A stretch of DNA of 64,000 nucleotides, taken from positions 9,389,001 to 9,453,000 of the forward strand of contig NC_089422.1 in NCBI RefSeq assembly GCF_013426205.1, read 5' to 3'. Every line of letters starts with the position of its first letter. Position 1 is the stretch's first letter. Source of the DNA: Metarhizium brunneum. Its lineage: Eukaryota > Ascomycota > Sordariomycetes > Hypocreales > Clavicipitaceae. The notes below the pieces were generated by a model. The model was not told the origin of the DNA. It saw only the letters and a list, made by a program, of their open reading frames with translations, and searched no databases. Below are positions 63,370-64,000 of the stretch, one piece after another. The translations under genes and the position numbers were made by a program.

Positions 63370-64000
63370 CTATGTACAAGCTACTTTGTCCGGCCTCACA
63401 AGGCTGAACGTGGCATCGTCCTGCGGAGTTGCGTTCAAATAGGGTGATACACGGCTGGCGTGCTCGTCGCTCGAATACTTCGCCTTCAATATGGAATAAG
63501 CCAGTCGTCGAGCACCTACGGCTGCATTCCTCGCTCGTCTGACCATTTCGTTGGGCCCGCACAAGCTGACGCCGACATCACATCCAGCACGCTGCTCCTC
63601 GAGTCCCTGAAAGACACTATCAAGATCTGGCCGGCCTAGTGAGATGGTCCACCATGTAGGCATGGACTCGGTGTTTTCTGCACGGCTTGTTTCCTCTTGT
63701 TGGCTCGTGGCTTCTGTGCTACCGGTTTCTGTGTGATGCGGCGAGATGGACAGCCTGACCGTCGACCCTGGCTGTGATGTCACGTCATGGAGGGCTTGAA
63801 GTTCCTTCTTGAACCAGGCTGAGTGCTGAACGCTTTTGACCACCCAGATAAGGTGGATGTCGACAATGCCCGGCGGAAGGGTAACGCTGCGTCTGGTCAA
63901 AGAATGCCGTAAGGAAACGATTGATGACATGGTGCTAACAGCAGGAGTAATACCGATCCCACTCGCACTTAACACGACAACAGAAGACGAATCAAAGTCC
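63370..64000 (-). CDS. Ferric reductase/NADPH oxidase-like flavoprotein, C-terminal part (runs off the right edge)
   Basis: About 210 codons, the frame staying open to the window edge. VVLSASGIGITPAVSTM is the pyridine-nucleotide-binding GxGITP motif of the FNR/ferric reductase fold; VDIHLIWVVKSVQHSAWF is the next strand (the family's W.vR.. motif); VSLCGPNEMVRRARNAAVGA carries the CGP motif that stacks on the nicotinamide. A Ser/Glu/Thr-rich insert lies between the last two. In full-length relatives, six membrane helices binding two haems and an FAD domain precede this part; they must lie beyond position 64000. The likely role is reduction of Fe(III) at the plasma membrane or a related electron transfer. 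The last 25 residues are not conserved in the family. Confidence 0.75.
   Translation of the reverse strand, partial: DFDSSSVVVLSASGIGITPAVSTMSSIVSLRHSLTRRSVTLPPGIVDIHLIWVVKSVQHSAWFKKELQALHDVTSQPGSTVRLSISPHHTETGSTEATSQQEETSRAENTESMPTWWTISLGRPDLDSVFQGLEEQRAGCDVGVSLCGPNEMVRRARNAAVGARRLAYSILKAKYSSDEHASRVSPYLNATPQDDATFSLVRPDKVACT

Noticed and set aside
1..64000. CRISPR arrays, operons, insertion sequences, riboswitches
   Set aside because: This is eukaryotic fungal DNA with spliced genes; no regularly spaced short repeats or transposase genes were seen.

Overview
The window is nuclear DNA from a filamentous ascomycete, most probably a sordariomycete of the order Hypocreales. The basis is genes with short (about 50-100 bp) GT-AG introns carrying CTAAC/CTGAC branch sites, and a fungal gene set: Grg1, a Zn2Cys6 factor, a 2EXR protein, a fungal rhodopsin-domain protein, UstYa and Tri14-like proteins, and a CBM1 chitinase. 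The family names are firm; the order-level placement is inference. Exon coordinates were derived by hand from reading frames and splice signals.

Left part (1-24 kb). An amino acid permease, a secreted M28 aminopeptidase and a 69-residue Grg1-type protein come first. They are followed by a lipid-phosphatase (PAP2) gene that has lost its catalytic middle, an unrecognised gene with an apparent frameshift, a second unrecognised small gene with an in-frame stop, and an SRPK-like kinase. Then come a secreted protein of three four-cysteine repeats, a Ted1/Cdc1 phosphoesterase, a secreted protein of three six-cysteine modules (each split by an intron at the same codon), and a 2EXR/F-box-like protein.

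Middle part (24-41 kb). This is mostly housekeeping: TIM50 (with a GC-AG intron), the ESCRT regulator VTA1, an ER protein disulfide isomerase and the exosome subunit RRP41. After these come an APH-family kinase, a Zn2Cys6 regulator, an NADPH-dependent FMN reductase and a secreted SCP/CAP-domain protein with a long low-complexity repeat region.

Right part (41-64 kb). This looks accessory: a C2H2-finger protein of the type found beside fungal NLR-like genes, a thiamine-diphosphate enzyme, a fungal rhodopsin-domain membrane protein and two MFS transporters. Next is a divergent pair of a UstYa-family oxidase gene and a small secreted precursor with three 20-residue repeats separated by KR/QR. Further right are a small basic protein, a GH18 chitinase with a C-terminal CBM1, a Tri14-like secreted protein, a decayed alpha/beta hydrolase and the edge of a ferric-reductase-like gene.

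The most interesting locus is 48.9-56.4 kb. A kexin-processed repeat peptide next to UstYa, with MFS transporters alongside, is the minimal layout of a fungal dikaritin-type ribosomal peptide (RiPP) cluster, and the repeat unit does not match a core peptide I recognise. The intergenic DNA also holds a recurrent nonamer TACTCCGTA (seven copies, none in an exon) and a degenerate dispersed repeat in three or four copies.
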